A stretch of DNA of 64,000 nucleotides from Pseudomonadota bacterium. GTDB taxonomy: Bacteria > Campylobacterota > Campylobacteria > Campylobacterales > Campylobacteraceae. The position numbers and the translations under genes were made by a program. The stretch is from positions 1 to 64,000 of the forward strand of contig PDPI01000022.1 of the NCBI GenBank assembly GCA_002746565.1, read 5' to 3'. Of this stretch, positions 24,036 to 33,408 are shown one piece after another; within the stretch, counting starts at the first letter, position 1; each line of letters opens with the position of its first letter. Under the pieces are notes generated by a model. It ran no database searches, was not told where the DNA came from, and was given only the letters and a program-made list of their open reading frames with translations.

Positions 24036-25314
24036 TATCGAAAAAGCAGAGCTTCTAAGCCCAGCTGGAAACTTTGAAAAATTACGCCTAGCCTTGGCCT
24101 ATGGGGCAGATGCGGTTTATGGCGGAGTTAGCGCCTTTTCTTTACGTGTAAGATCGGGAAGGGAATTTACTTATGAGAGCTTTGCTAAGGCCATAGATTA
24201 TACCCATAAAAAGGGCAAGAAGATCTATGTGACTATAAATGGATTTCCCTTTAATGCTCAAATTCCTCTACTTGAAAAACATATAATAAAAATAGCAGAA
24301 TTAAAGCCAGATGCATTTATCGTAGCAACTCCTGGGGTCATTAAAATGTGCCAAAAATTTGCTCCAAATATGCCACTACATCTTTCAACTCAAGCAAATG
24401 TGCTAAACTATATGGATGCCCAAGTTTACCATGAAATGGGAGTTAAGCGAATAGTAGCAGCTAGAGAAGTTGGCTTAAAAGATTTAGCAAAAATCAAAGA
24501 AAAATTACCAAATTTGCAAATAGAGGTTTTCGTTCACGGCTCCATGTGTTTTGCTTATAGTGGCAGATGTCTCATAAGTTCCGTTCAAAGTGGACGAGTG
24601 CCAAATCGTGGGAGTTGTGCTAATGATTGCAGATTTTCTTATGAACTATATGCTAAAAATGAGGAGAGTGGAACACTTTTTAGACTAGAAGAAGATGAAA
24701 ATGGAACCCATATTTTAAATGCAAAAGATTTAAATCTCGCATCAAGGCTTGATGAGGTTTTAAAAAGTGGAGTTGTAGATGCACTAAAAATTGAAGGACG
24801 AACCAAAAGTCCGTACTATGTAGCGACAACGGCGAAAACTTACAGACAAGCCATAGATGATTTTTACTCGGGCGCATTTGAGCCAAAAAATTATGAAGAT
24901 GAGTTAAATACCACTAAAAATCGAGGTTTTTCCCAGGGATATTTGGTTAGACATCCAAGCGAAAAACAGCAAAACTTACAAAATTTACAAACTTCTATAA
25001 GTGAAGGGAGTTACCAAGTTTACGCTCTTGTTAGCGAAGATGGAAAAAGCTTTAAAGCAAAAGATACCATAATAAAAAATCAAGAGTATGAGATTATGGC
25101 GAGTGAGCAAATTCAAGAGTGTAAAAACGAAATTGGCGAGATTAAAAAGAAAGATGAGAAATATTTTTTAACACTTTTTAATATCAAGGCTACAAACAAT
25201 AAAGAGTTTGAAGAAGTTCATAGCGGAAACATTCATGATATAATCTTACCATGTAAATTAACCGCTTTTAGCTTTTTAAGGCTACCAACAAATATCAAAA
25301 TTAGAAAGGATTAA
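24004..25314 (+). CDS. Peptidase U32 family protein (TrhP/YegQ-like)
   Basis: A protein of about 430 residues with the U32 signature EVFVHGSMCFAYSGRCLISS and the N-terminal ELLSPAGNFEKLRLALAYGADAVYGG... fold. Relatives (YegQ/TrhP, RlhA) act in prephenate-dependent hydroxylation of tRNA or rRNA, so an RNA-modification role is more likely than proteolysis. The start is uncertain: the ORF track uses TTG at 24004, inside cheZ; TTG at 24025 (LKSSIEKAELLSPAG) would give a start nearer that of relatives. Neither has a strong SD. purE follows after 1 nt. Confidence 0.88.
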   Translation: MRDLSIPLKSSIEKAELLSPAGNFEKLRLALAYGADAVYGGVSAFSLRVRSGREFTYESFAKAIDYTHKKGKKIYVTINGFPFNAQIPLLEKHIIKIAELKPDAFIVATPGVIKMCQKFAPNMPLHLSTQANVLNYMDAQVYHEMGVKRIVAAREVGLKDLAKIKEKLPNLQIEVFVHGSMCFAYSGRCLISSVQSGRVPNRGSCANDCRFSYELYAKNEESGTLFRLEEDENGTHILNAKDLNLASRLDEVLKSGVVDALKIEGRTKSPYYVATTAKTYRQAIDDFYSGAFEPKNYEDELNTTKNRGFSQGYLVRHPSEKQQNLQNLQTSISEGSYQVYALVSEDGKSFKAKDTIIKNQEYEIMASEQIQECKNEIGEIKKKDEKYFLTLFNIKATNNKEFEEVHSGNIHDIILPCKLTAFSFLRLPTNIKIRKD

Positions 25315-25315
25315 A

Positions 25316-25810
25316 ATGAGTTTTGTATCGATTATCATGGGCTCAAAAAGCGATTATGATGTTATGAAAGAATGCTTTGGAGTTTTAGAGAGTTTTGACG
25401 TAAAGTATGAAGTCATCATTTCTTCAGCTCACAGAAGCCCCCAAAGAACCAAAGATTATGTCTTAAATGCAGATAAAAAGGGTGCCTGTGTTTTCATAGC
25501 AGCAGCTGGAATGGCAGCTCACTTAGCAGGGGCAGTTGCATCTATGACAACCAAACCAGTCATTGGGGTTCCTTTATCAGCTTCTAGTCTAAATGGACTT
25601 GACGCCTTGTATTCAACGGTTCAGATGCCATCAGGTATGCCAGTTGCCACTTTAGCCATCGGTAAAGCAGGAGCCATAAATGCAGCTTATCTAGCTATGC
25701 AGATTTTAGCTCTAGTTGATACGGATTTAAATGAAAAATTACAATCCGATAGGGCGAAAAAAGCCCAAAAGGTTGAGAGCGATTCAGCCGAAATTGAAAA
25801 GATTTTATAA
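25316..25810 (+). CDS. purE: N5-carboxyaminoimidazole ribonucleotide mutase
   Basis: A 164-residue enzyme of purine synthesis converting N5-CAIR to CAIR. The N-terminal SIIMGSKSDYDVMKECFGVL and the SAHRSPQRTKDYV segments, plus AAAGMAAHLAGAVASMTTKPVIGVP, are class I PurE signatures. AAAGGATTAAA precedes the ATG, and the stop overlaps the start of the glutaredoxin gene by one base. Confidence 0.96.
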   Translation: MSFVSIIMGSKSDYDVMKECFGVLESFDVKYEVIISSAHRSPQRTKDYVLNADKKGACVFIAAAGMAAHLAGAVASMTTKPVIGVPLSASSLNGLDALYSTVQMPSGMPVATLAIGKAGAINAAYLAMQILALVDTDLNEKLQSDRAKKAQKVESDSAEIEKIL

Positions 25811-26043
25811 TGCAAAAAAGAGTGGTTTTATTTACAGCGTCAAATTGTCACTGGTGCGTTAAGGCAAAGAATTTTTTTAAGAAAAATAATATAAAATTTA
25901 GAACTATCGACATAAGTAAAGACAATCATGCTAGACTTGACTGCGAAAAACACGGATGTAGAGGAGTTCCCGTGGTTTTGGTAGGGAGTCGGTGGATTTG
26001 TGGATTTGATGAAAATAAAATAAAACAAAGTTTAAAAGGATGA
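25810..26043 (+). CDS. Glutaredoxin-like protein
   Basis: A 77-residue thioredoxin-fold protein with a redox motif Cys-His-Trp-Cys at about residues 14-17, and the conserved cis-proline region RGVPVVLVGSRWICGFDE. It would act in thiol-disulfide exchange in the cytoplasm; no signal peptide. It is embedded between purE and glyQ in one operon with 1 nt overlap and 3 nt spacing. Confidence 0.88.
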   Translation: MQKRVVLFTASNCHWCVKAKNFFKKNNIKFRTIDISKDNHARLDCEKHGCRGVPVVLVGSRWICGFDENKIKQSLKG

Positions 26044-26046
26044 AAT

Positions 26047-26913
26047 TTGACATTTAGTGCTATGCTATTGAAATTGCAAGAATTTTGGCAAAATGAAGGT
26101 TGTAATATCGTCCAGCCCTACGACATACCAGCAGGAGCAGGAACTTTTCACAATGCCACTTTTTTAAAAAGCTTAGGAAAAAAGCCAAACAATTGTGCTT
26201 ACGTTGCCCCCTGCCGTCGTCCAACAGATGGAAGATATGGGGAAAATCCAAATAGATTAGGAAGTTATTATCAGTTCCAAGTTATCATGAAGCCAAGCCC
26301 AGAGAATATTCAAGAGCTTTACCTAAAAAGTTTGGAAGCTATCGGGCTTGATTTAAGCAAACACGACATAAGATTTGTTGAGGATAACTGGGAAAGTCCA
26401 ACTTTAGGAGCTTGGGGCTTAGGTTGGGAAGTTTGGCTCGATGGCATGGAAGTAACCCAGTTTACCTATTTTCAACAAGTTGGAGGCATAGCTTGTGATC
26501 CAATCTCGGTGGAAATTACCTATGGAACAGAGCGACTTGCCATGTATCTACAAGATGTGGATAGCGTTTTTGACATAGTTTGGAACAAAACTCCAAAGGG
26601 CGAGATTACAACCTACGCTGACATCCATAAACAAAGCGAGTATGAATTTAGCAAGTATAACTTTGAGATAGCAGATACCACTATGCTTTTTGAACAATTT
26701 GAAAAGGTAAGCCAAGAGTGTAAGAGATGTTTAGATGCCAAACTGCCACTTCCCGCTTATGACCAATGCTTACTAGCATCTCACACTTTTAATGTTCTAG
26801 ATGCGAGAAAAGCCATTTCGGTCACCCAAAGACAACAATACATCTTAAAAATCCGCGAACTTGCCAAGGGTTGTGCCTTAGTTTACGCAGAAGTAAGTGA
26901 AAATGACGCTTAA
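26047..26913 (+). CDS. glyQ: Glycyl-tRNA synthetase alpha subunit
   Basis: A 288-residue class II synthetase catalytic subunit of the bacterial alpha2beta2 type; glyS (beta) is not in the window. Characteristic segments are [39 protein letters not shown] and [18 protein letters not shown]. The start is TTG at 26047, 3 nt after the glutaredoxin stop, with AAAGGATGAAA as SD. Length is typical. Confidence 0.97.
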   Translation: MTFSAMLLKLQEFWQNEGCNIVQPYDIPAGAGTFHNATFLKSLGKKPNNCAYVAPCRRPTDGRYGENPNRLGSYYQFQVIMKPSPENIQELYLKSLEAIGLDLSKHDIRFVEDNWESPTLGAWGLGWEVWLDGMEVTQFTYFQQVGGIACDPISVEITYGTERLAMYLQDVDSVFDIVWNKTPKGEITTYADIHKQSEYEFSKYNFEIADTTMLFEQFEKVSQECKRCLDAKLPLPAYDQCLLASHTFNVLDARKAISVTQRQQYILKIRELAKGCALVYAEVSENDA

Positions 26914-27625
26914 ACAAATTTACGAACTCCTAGATGCCATAAGTCCTTTTGAACTTCAAGAGGGTTGGGATAATAGCGGGGTACAAATCGGAAAAGATGA
27001 CGATGAGATAGCTAAAATTTATCTTAGTCTTGATATAGATAGAGCTTTGCTTGAAAATGTCAAACCAAATTCGCTTATCATCACCCATCATCCGTTGATT
27101 TTTAAGGGTTTAAAAAGTTTTAACCCAAGCCTTTATCCAGCTTCACTTTTGCAAATTATGGTGCAAAAAAACATAAGTCAAATCGCCATGCATACAAATT
27201 TTGACAAAACCCACCTAAATAAATTTGTAGCGAAAAATATTTTAGGATTAGAGGTGTTAAAAAGTGAAGATTTTTGTTTGCATCTAAAAGTTGAGAAGAG
27301 TTTTGAGGATTTTTGCCAAGACGTAAAAAAGGCTTTAAAAATGGAGTATTTAAGAGTTGTTGAGGCAAAAGATTACATAAAAACTGCGGTTTTAACAACG
27401 GGAAGTGGTGGAGATTTTATCTCAAAAATAAAAAGCGATTGTTTTTTAACAGGAGATCTAAAATATCACCAAGCCCTTGAGGCAAAAGAGAATAATTTAA
27501 GCCTAATCGACATTGGGCATTATGAAAGCGAGTGCCATTTTACGGCGGCTTTAAGCGAAGAGTTGCAAAAAATCAAATTAAAGGTTATAATGTCAAATTC
27601 TTTTAACCCCTTTAAATACAAATAA
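26903..27625 (+). CDS. NIF3/DUF34 family metal-binding protein (GTP cyclohydrolase I type 2-like)
   Basis: A protein of about 240 residues with the metal-ligand motifs [12 protein letters not shown] (about residues 58-69), AMHTNFDK and the C-terminal DIGHYESE. The family binds two divalent metals; its physiological role is debated. I prefer ATG at 26903 ([13 protein letters not shown]); the ORF track begins two codons earlier at GTG 26897. The start overlaps the glyQ 3' end. The gene is followed by the zinc-ribbon gene after 12 nt. Confidence 0.85.
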   Translation: MTLKQIYELLDAISPFELQEGWDNSGVQIGKDDDEIAKIYLSLDIDRALLENVKPNSLIITHHPLIFKGLKSFNPSLYPASLLQIMVQKNISQIAMHTNFDKTHLNKFVAKNILGLEVLKSEDFCLHLKVEKSFEDFCQDVKKALKMEYLRVVEAKDYIKTAVLTTGSGGDFISKIKSDCFLTGDLKYHQALEAKENNLSLIDIGHYESECHFTAALSEELQKIKLKVIMSNSFNPFKYK

Positions 27626-27637
27626 TTAAGGAATACC

Positions 27638-28363
27638 ATGAACAAATATTTAGAACAATTGGTAAATTTATCCAATATTGATAAAGAAATAGACTCTTTC
27701 GAGCCCCGCTTACTAGAGGTCACAAGCTCACTAAAGAAGATAGAAGTAGAGCAGGATTCAAAAAAAGAAGAGTTACATAGTTTGGACAATGAGGCAAAAG
27801 AGGCTGAACTTAAAAAATCTCAACATGACTTGCATCTAAAAGAGTTGGGCGATAAATTAAAAGATATTTCCAAAAAAGCAAAGAGTATCAAGACCGAAAA
27901 AGAACAAAAAGCCCTAGGTTTAGAAGAAGAAATCGCAAAGGAGCAGATTGATTTTGCCAATGAAGAAATTGGGCGTTTAGAAAAGCTTGTGGATCTAAAA
28001 AAAGAGAAAATCCAGGAAATAAAAGCCCAACTAGATGAGCTAACCGAACAACTAGAAGAGGCGAAAGAAAAAATTGCCAGCGAAATCGAAAGTCTCGAAA
28101 AACAAAGAACCGCAGTTTGCAAAGATAAGGAAAAATTGGTTGCATCCATGAGCCAAAAAATCCTAACCTTTTATCAAAAGATTAGAAAATGGGCGAAAAA
28201 TACGGCCGTAGTTCCAGTGAGAAAACAAGCTTGTTATGGCTGTTTTATGAGGATAAACGATAAGACTTATTCGGCTGTTATAAGAAGTGAAGATATAACT
28301 ACATGTCCGCATTGTGGTAGGATTTTATATAAAGAGCAAGGTGAAGAGCAAAGTGCCCAATAG
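27638..28363 (+). CDS. Coiled-coil protein with C-terminal zinc ribbon (CT398/YbgI-neighbour type)
   Basis: A 241-residue protein. Residues about 15-170 form a long charged coiled coil rich in Glu and Lys. The C-terminus holds a C4 zinc ribbon: CYGCFMRIN and CPHCGRIL. The CT398/HP0958 group has this plan. In Helicobacter pylori HP0958 (FlgZ) binds RpoN and flaA mRNA; whether this protein has that job is not shown. Antisense ORFs across the coiled coil are shadows. AAGGAATACC precedes the ATG. Confidence 0.85.
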   Translation: MNKYLEQLVNLSNIDKEIDSFEPRLLEVTSSLKKIEVEQDSKKEELHSLDNEAKEAELKKSQHDLHLKELGDKLKDISKKAKSIKTEKEQKALGLEEEIAKEQIDFANEEIGRLEKLVDLKKEKIQEIKAQLDELTEQLEEAKEKIASEIESLEKQRTAVCKDKEKLVASMSQKILTFYQKIRKWAKNTAVVPVRKQACYGCFMRINDKTYSAVIRSEDITTCPHCGRILYKEQGEEQSAQ

Positions 28364-29504
28364 CACGTTTAGCATTTTTTATTTTTTAATTTTATTTCTA
28401 GCTTGGCTTTTTGCCATACCCCTTTTGCTTTTGATGAGTTTGAAGCAAAAGTATAAGAAAAGTATTTTTGGGAGGTTTTTTTTATATAAAAATCCTTCCT
28501 TTAAAGATAACTCCATCTGGTTTCATGCTTGCTCTTTTGGGGAGATAAAATCCCTAAAACCACTCATTTTAGAGCTTAAAAATGTAAGTTTAAGTGCGAC
28601 CACCCAAACTGGCTTTGAAGAGGCTTTGAAATTAAGCGATAATGTTAGATATCTGCCCTTTGAGATATTTTTACCCTTTTGGATCAAAAGCCCAAAATTA
28701 CTAGTAGTCAGCGAGGCGGAGCTTTGGTATTTATTGTTTTTTATTGCAAAATTAAAGAGTGCTAAGACTATGCTTATCAATGCAAGAATTAGCGATAAAA
28801 GTTTTTCTAGCTATAAAAAATTTTCTTGGTTTTATAAAAAAATTTTCGAAAATGTAGATTTTGTATTTGCCCAAAGTCAAAAAGATAAGCAAAGATTAGA
28901 AATCTTGGGTGCAAAAAACGTAAGCGTGAATGGCAATATCAAATCCGCATCTATTCCAAAACCAAGCAAATATTTTCCAAAACCAGATAAACGAGTTATA
29001 ACCCTAGCAAGTACCCACGAGGGCGAGGAAGAGATACTTTTAGATAGGCTTGGTTTAGATCTAAATGATATGCTTATCATAGCTCCTCGTCATCCAGAAA
29101 GATTTGAAAGGGTTAGAAGTATTGCCAAAAAATATTCCCAAGACAATGGATTAAATTGTAAATTTTTTAGCCAAAGCGGTTTTTGCGAGTGCGATGTTTT
29201 GGTGCTTGATTGCTTAGGTGAGCTTATAAATATTTATGCAATTTCAGACATAAGTTTTCTTTGTGGCTCATTCATAGATGGAATTGGTGGACACAATCCA
29301 CTTGAGCCTGCTTTTTTCAATAATATTTTAGTAAGTGGAAAGTATATCTTCAACCAAAAAGCTCTTTATCCCTTGGTTGATAATGTTTATTTTTGTGATA
29401 AAGATGAGTTGGGAGGTATTTTGCAAAGGGATTTAAAGTTTTCGAGTTTATATGTAAAAAATACCATAGAACCCATTTTAAATCAGATCAGGAGTATAAT
29501 TTGA
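28341..29504 (+). CDS. waaA: 3-deoxy-D-manno-octulosonic acid transferase
   Basis: A GT30 enzyme of about 387 residues that adds Kdo to lipid A precursors at the inner membrane. There is one N-terminal membrane anchor (FYFLILFLAWLFAIPLLLLMS), the WFHACSFGEIKSL segment with the catalytic Glu, and ITLASTHEGEEE and APRHPERF motifs in the C-terminal domain. The ORF track start at 28314 lies inside the zinc-ribbon gene; I prefer GTG at 28341 (AAAGAGCAAG upstream), while GTG at 28353 is also possible. Confidence 0.9.
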   Translation: MKSKVPNSTFSIFYFLILFLAWLFAIPLLLLMSLKQKYKKSIFGRFFLYKNPSFKDNSIWFHACSFGEIKSLKPLILELKNVSLSATTQTGFEEALKLSDNVRYLPFEIFLPFWIKSPKLLVVSEAELWYLLFFIAKLKSAKTMLINARISDKSFSSYKKFSWFYKKIFENVDFVFAQSQKDKQRLEILGAKNVSVNGNIKSASIPKPSKYFPKPDKRVITLASTHEGEEEILLDRLGLDLNDMLIIAPRHPERFERVRSIAKKYSQDNGLNCKFFSQSGFCECDVLVLDCLGELINIYAISDISFLCGSFIDGIGGHNPLEPAFFNNILVSGKYIFNQKALYPLVDNVYFCDKDELGGILQRDLKFSSLYVKNTIEPILNQIRSII

Positions 29505-30241
29505 GAGAAGAAAAAGCATATAAATTGCTAAGCCTGCAAGAGGGAATTTCAAATCGTAAGGCAAAGGAACTTATCGATAAGGGAGTTGTTTATGCTTTAG
29601 GAAAAAGGGTTGGTATAGCAAGGGCTTTAATGGATGTTGGAACCACTTTTAAGTTAGAAAAAATTCAAAAGCCAAGCTTGATTTATGAGAGTGATGATTT
29701 TTTGGTTTTGGATAAACCTGCCCTTGTTTTAAGTGAAGATTTGGAAAAGGAATTTGGCTATCCGCTGTTGCACCGCTTAGATAAAGAAACCAGTGGGGTT
29801 TTAGTGTTGGCAAAGAATGAGGATCTTCGCCTTAAAGCCATAGAAGAATTTAAAAAAATGAGGGTTGAGAAAATTTATTATGCCATAGTTTATGGAAAAA
29901 TGGCTGAAGAGTTGGAGATAAATTCGCCAATTCTTACCACAAAAACCAAAAATGGAGCAGTTTCTAAGCTTTCCCAAAGGGGAAAGGAGGCCATTAGCTT
30001 AGTTAGTCCAATTATGATAGAGGGTAAATATACCTTTGTAAAGGTTGCTATAAAAACGGGCAGAACCCATCAAATAAGAGTTCATCTCCAATCCATAGGG
30101 CATCCAGTTTTAGGAGATCTAAAATATTCAAATCATAAAGCCAATAGAATGATGTTACACTCTTTTTCTATGGTACTTATGGGGCAAAATTTCCAAGCTC
30201 CCCTGCCTTCAATCTTTAGAAAATATGGATTTAGTCTGTAA
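29501..30241 (+). CDS. RluA-family RNA pseudouridine synthase
   Basis: A 246-residue enzyme. The N-terminal S4-like part (KLLSLQEGISNRKAKELI) is followed by the catalytic motif HRLDKETSGVLVLAKN with the catalytic Asp, and GRTHQIRVHLQSIGHPVLGD. It converts uridine to pseudouridine in rRNA or tRNA; the exact target is not determinable. The start is TTG overlapping the waaA stop (TTGA). Its last 11 nt overlap the convergent ATPase gene. Confidence 0.9.
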   Translation: MREEKAYKLLSLQEGISNRKAKELIDKGVVYALGKRVGIARALMDVGTTFKLEKIQKPSLIYESDDFLVLDKPALVLSEDLEKEFGYPLLHRLDKETSGVLVLAKNEDLRLKAIEEFKKMRVEKIYYAIVYGKMAEELEINSPILTTKTKNGAVSKLSQRGKEAISLVSPIMIEGKYTFVKVAIKTGRTHQIRVHLQSIGHPVLGDLKYSNHKANRMMLHSFSMVLMGQNFQAPLPSIFRKYGFSL

Positions 30242-31370
30242 AATCTTCTATCAAAAGTTTATTTTCAAGCAACAATCCATCATCTTTTTGTTTTAGCAAT
30301 ACTTTTAAAAAAATATCGTTGATCTCATAATTTCCTCTGGATATATTTTTGATCAAGCCCATATTTTCCAGAGATACGTGAACATTATATAGGGTTTTTG
30401 GGGATATTTTTGGGACGTAATCATTTGCGATGGAATGCAAAACTTCGTAGTGGTATTTTTTTTGCTTTGTTTTGGAGATCAACTCTTCTAGATAAGCTTT
30501 ATTTTCAAAGATAACCAAGCTTAAAGCTTCTAGGCAAATTTCATGGTCGATTTCTTTTAGATCTACTAGTAAAGCTTTATAATAAATGGCTTGCAAAATT
30601 TGTGCTGAATAATCTGGATGCCCTTTCAAAAATTCTAGCAGTTTTAACAGGGAGCTATCACTTTTGATTCCTTTGTTTTCAAAGGTTTTTTTGGCGTATT
30701 CGTATAATTCTCCAATGTCAAGCCCGGACAAATCCATAATCCTAGCAAAATGAAAAAATGGGGAAGATTTGGAGGAAAATATCTTTGTCATAATGCTTTC
30801 AATGCTTCCTAAAAATACATAAGTTACCGCTTCGTGATGTTGTATGAGGGAGCGCATCTGTTCAAGTATAAATTCATCGCTTAGTCGGATGATGTCTTGA
30901 AATTCATCCATGACAAATTTTATATTAAGACCTTTTTTTTGGGATATTTGCTCAACAACTTCTAGGGCGTGCAGGAAATATTCCCTCTCGTTTGCTCCGC
31001 CATTTTCCAAGTGTTTTAAGGTGATCTCGCCTATGTCATCGATTTTTATGGCTTGGATATTTTTAAGCAGTCCTATTATTGATTTTTTAAATTGTTCAAA
31101 AAAGTTCTCAATTCCAGCAAGAGCATAGGCCTTTTGCAAAATTTGTTCAGCCAAGGTTCGTAAAGAGGTGGTTCTTCTTAAATCCACATAGATATAATTA
31201 AAAGATTTATCATGTTCAAATATTTGTTTAACTAAAGAAGTTTTACCAAATCTGCGCGGGGCTTTTATCATGATATGTTGATTATTTTCCAAATAAGCTT
31301 TGAAAACGGGCAAATGTTTTTTTCGATCTATAAAATCATCACCCTTTACAGGGCTTCCGGTCTTAAACAT
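30231..31370 (-). CDS. AAA ATPase of the archaeal-type ATPase group with C-terminal winged-helix region
   Basis: A 379-residue STAND/AAA-like ATPase. Walker A is APRRFGKTSL (residues 37-46), Walker B IKFVMDEFQDI (150-160), and a C-terminal part with KISPKTLYNVHVSLENMGLI reads like a winged helix. Similar proteins occur singly and scattered in bacteria and archaea and have no firm function. It interrupts the core order between the pseudouridine synthase and the metallopeptidase, and its 3' end overlaps the convergent neighbour by 11 nt, suggesting insertion. Confidence 0.82.
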   Translation of the reverse strand: MFKTGSPVKGDDFIDRKKHLPVFKAYLENNQHIMIKAPRRFGKTSLVKQIFEHDKSFNYIYVDLRRTTSLRTLAEQILQKAYALAGIENFFEQFKKSIIGLLKNIQAIKIDDIGEITLKHLENGGANEREYFLHALEVVEQISQKKGLNIKFVMDEFQDIIRLSDEFILEQMRSLIQHHEAVTYVFLGSIESIMTKIFSSKSSPFFHFARIMDLSGLDIGELYEYAKKTFENKGIKSDSSLLKLLEFLKGHPDYSAQILQAIYYKALLVDLKEIDHEICLEALSLVIFENKAYLEELISKTKQKKYHYEVLHSIANDYVPKISPKTLYNVHVSLENMGLIKNISRGNYEINDIFLKVLLKQKDDGLLLENKLLIEDFTD

Positions 31371-31380
31371 TCTAACTCCT

Positions 31381-31472
31381 ATAATCTATTTTTTTTATAG
31401 ATTATAATATCATATAAAAAATAAGAGTTAGTTTAAAATAGATTTTATAATATATTTTTTTTATAGATTTGC
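31381..31472 (-). promoter_or_regulatory. Repeat-rich leader of the AAA ATPase gene
   Basis: ATAATCTAT (31381-31389) and ATAGATTAT (31397-31405) form a 9 bp inverted repeat. On the minus strand TATAAT sits in its upstream arm, the element ATCTATAAAAAAAATA-ATTATA is imperfectly duplicated upstream, and CTAACTC can pair with the GAGTTAG that holds the SD. This could be an operator or an RNA switch. Confidence 0.4.
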
Positions 31473-32351
31473 TTATCTAATGCTATTGCAAGCTCTTATA
31501 TCTCCGTTTTGATAACCTTTTTTAAACCATTCCATTCTTTGGGATGAGCTTCCATGGGTGAAAGAATCAGGAACTACGTATCCTTGAGCTTGTTTTTGCA
31601 AGGTATCATCTCCTATGGCGTTTGCTGCGTTTAGGGCTTCTTCTATATCTCCACTTTCAAGTAAGCCATATTCATTTTTCATATAATACGCCCAAACTCC
31701 AGCGTAGCAATCAGCCTGAAGTTCCACTCCTACTTGGAGGGTGTTTGCCCTTGATTTGCTAAGTGCTTTTTGTTTTTGGTGGATTTTATCTAAGGTTCCG
31801 CTTAGATTTTGGATGTGATGTCCTATCTCATGGGCTATGACATAGGCTTGTGCGAAGTCTCCGGGGGAATTATGTCTGGACTTTAGCTCTTCAAAAAAAC
31901 TTAAATCAAGGTATATTTTATGATCGCTAGGGCAGTAAAAGGGCCCAGTTTGCCTGCTTGCATATCCGCAACCACTTTGGGTACTTCCCCTAAATAGGAC
32001 TAAAACCGGTTTTTCATAGGTGGAGCCGTATTGCTTAAAGATCTTACCCCAAATATCTTCGGTTTTTGCTAATACTACCGATACAAATTTTGCTGTTTGG
32101 TTGTCTTGTTGGCTATTTACTTTGGCTACATTTTGAGAGCCTGGGTTTAGTAGATCTAAAGGATTGAAGCCAAGAAAATAAGCTACTACTCCTACGATAA
32201 GGACAATTCTGCCGATTTTGCTTTTAAGTAAAAATTTCGCTATTGGCAAAGCAGATGCAAGATTTCTTCCCCTAAAGCCACCAAATCTACTTCCCCTTTG
32301 CATTCTTCTATCATCTATGTTGGAACTTTGTCTTTGATCTTCCCATCTCAT
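31473..32351 (-). CDS. Neutral zinc metallopeptidase (YpfJ family)
   Basis: A 292-residue membrane-anchored protein. A basic N-terminal tail with Arg-Gly motifs is followed by one TM segment (about residues 47-62), then a periplasmic domain containing HEIGHH (174-179), the zinc-binding motif of YpfJ-type proteins. The downstream GVELQADCYAGVWAYYM carries the third zinc ligand region. The physiological substrate is unknown. It is divergent from hemH. Confidence 0.88.
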   Translation of the reverse strand: MRWEDQRQSSNIDDRRMQRGSRFGGFRGRNLASALPIAKFLLKSKIGRIVLIVGVVAYFLGFNPLDLLNPGSQNVAKVNSQQDNQTAKFVSVVLAKTEDIWGKIFKQYGSTYEKPVLVLFRGSTQSGCGYASRQTGPFYCPSDHKIYLDLSFFEELKSRHNSPGDFAQAYVIAHEIGHHIQNLSGTLDKIHQKQKALSKSRANTLQVGVELQADCYAGVWAYYMKNEYGLLESGDIEEALNAANAIGDDTLQKQAQGYVVPDSFTHGSSSQRMEWFKKGYQNGDIRACNSIR

Positions 32352-32425
32352 GGTAGTCCTTTTTTGATTTCTTTATATATAAGAAAAAAAATGTATAATT
32401 AAGTAGTCAATTATAAGGATTAAAA

Positions 32426-33367
32426 TTGAAAAAAGGCTTAATTTTACTAAATATGGGCGGACCAAATAATCTAAATGAGGTCGAAGTTTTCCTAAAAAAT
32501 ATGTTTAACGACAAAAACATTATCACACTAAAAAGTAAACTTTTAAGAAAATTTATAGCTTTTATGATAGTAAAAAGCAGAAAAAAAGAAGCTTGTGAAA
32601 ATTACAGACAATTGGGAGGAAGCTCTCCCATAGTAGCAAATACCAAAAAACTTATTGCAAAATTAGCAAAAAAACTTCCAGATTTTCAAGTAAGTTATGC
32701 CATGTGTTACACCCCGCCCTTTGTCAAAGAAGCCCTAAAAAAAGTTTCTTTGTGTGAGGAATTGTTTGTTTTACCCCTTTATCCCCACTATTCAACAACT
32801 ACTATAAAATCTTCTATGGAGGATTTTTACTCACATCTTAGGGGGGATTTTAAGGTAAAACAGATAAAAGAATTTTATAAAAACGATTTATATAATCAGC
32901 TTTTGGTTAAACTTATAAGACAAACCCTTAATAATGACAATTCCCAAGATTTTGATTTGATTTTCTCTGCCCATTCTCTGCCCCAAAGGGTTGTGGATAG
33001 GGGTGATGTTTATCAAGCCCAAGTCATTGAGCATGTGGATATTTTAACAAAAATACTTTTAAAACAAGGGATCAATTTTAAAAACATCCATCTAGCCTAT
33101 CAGTCAAAATTGGGTCCAGTAAAATGGCTTGAGCCAGAACTTGGGACAAAATTAAAGCAACTAAAAAATAAAAAAGTGATAATTTCCCCAATCTCTTTTA
33201 CCATAGACAATTCCGAGACAGATTTTGAACTTTCCATAGAATATAAAGAAAAAGCTCGTGATCTAGGTTTTAAGGATTATAGGGTTTGTAGATGCCCAAA
33301 TGATGATGATGACTTTGTGAAGACCATAATCTCCCTTTTAGATGTATCCGTTTTTGGCGCTGAGTAA
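32426..33367 (+). CDS. hemH: Ferrochelatase
   Basis: A 313-residue enzyme that inserts Fe2+ into protoporphyrin IX as the last step of heme synthesis. The start ILLNMGGPNNLNEVEVFLKNMF, YPHYSTTT, and FSAHSLPQRVVDRGD with the catalytic His are all present. The start codon is TTG preceded by TAAGGATTAAAA. The length is typical for epsilonproteobacteria. Confidence 0.95.
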   Translation: MKKGLILLNMGGPNNLNEVEVFLKNMFNDKNIITLKSKLLRKFIAFMIVKSRKKEACENYRQLGGSSPIVANTKKLIAKLAKKLPDFQVSYAMCYTPPFVKEALKKVSLCEELFVLPLYPHYSTTTIKSSMEDFYSHLRGDFKVKQIKEFYKNDLYNQLLVKLIRQTLNNDNSQDFDLIFSAHSLPQRVVDRGDVYQAQVIEHVDILTKILLKQGINFKNIHLAYQSKLGPVKWLEPELGTKLKQLKNKKVIISPISFTIDNSETDFELSIEYKEKARDLGFKDYRVCRCPNDDDDFVKTIISLLDVSVFGAE

Positions 33368-33408
33368 ATAAAAATCCACCCAGCACCGAACATCTTACCT
33401 CAAAACTT

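Noticed and set aside
27820-28149. Minus-strand ORF of 109 codons, Ser/Phe-rich
   Set aside because: Shadow of the coiled-coil region of the zinc-ribbon gene; Glu/Lys codons read backwards as Phe/Ser/Leu.
30231-31370. AAA ATPase as part of a defence system
   Set aside because: It is a single gene with no partner effector; a defence role has no support in the sequence.
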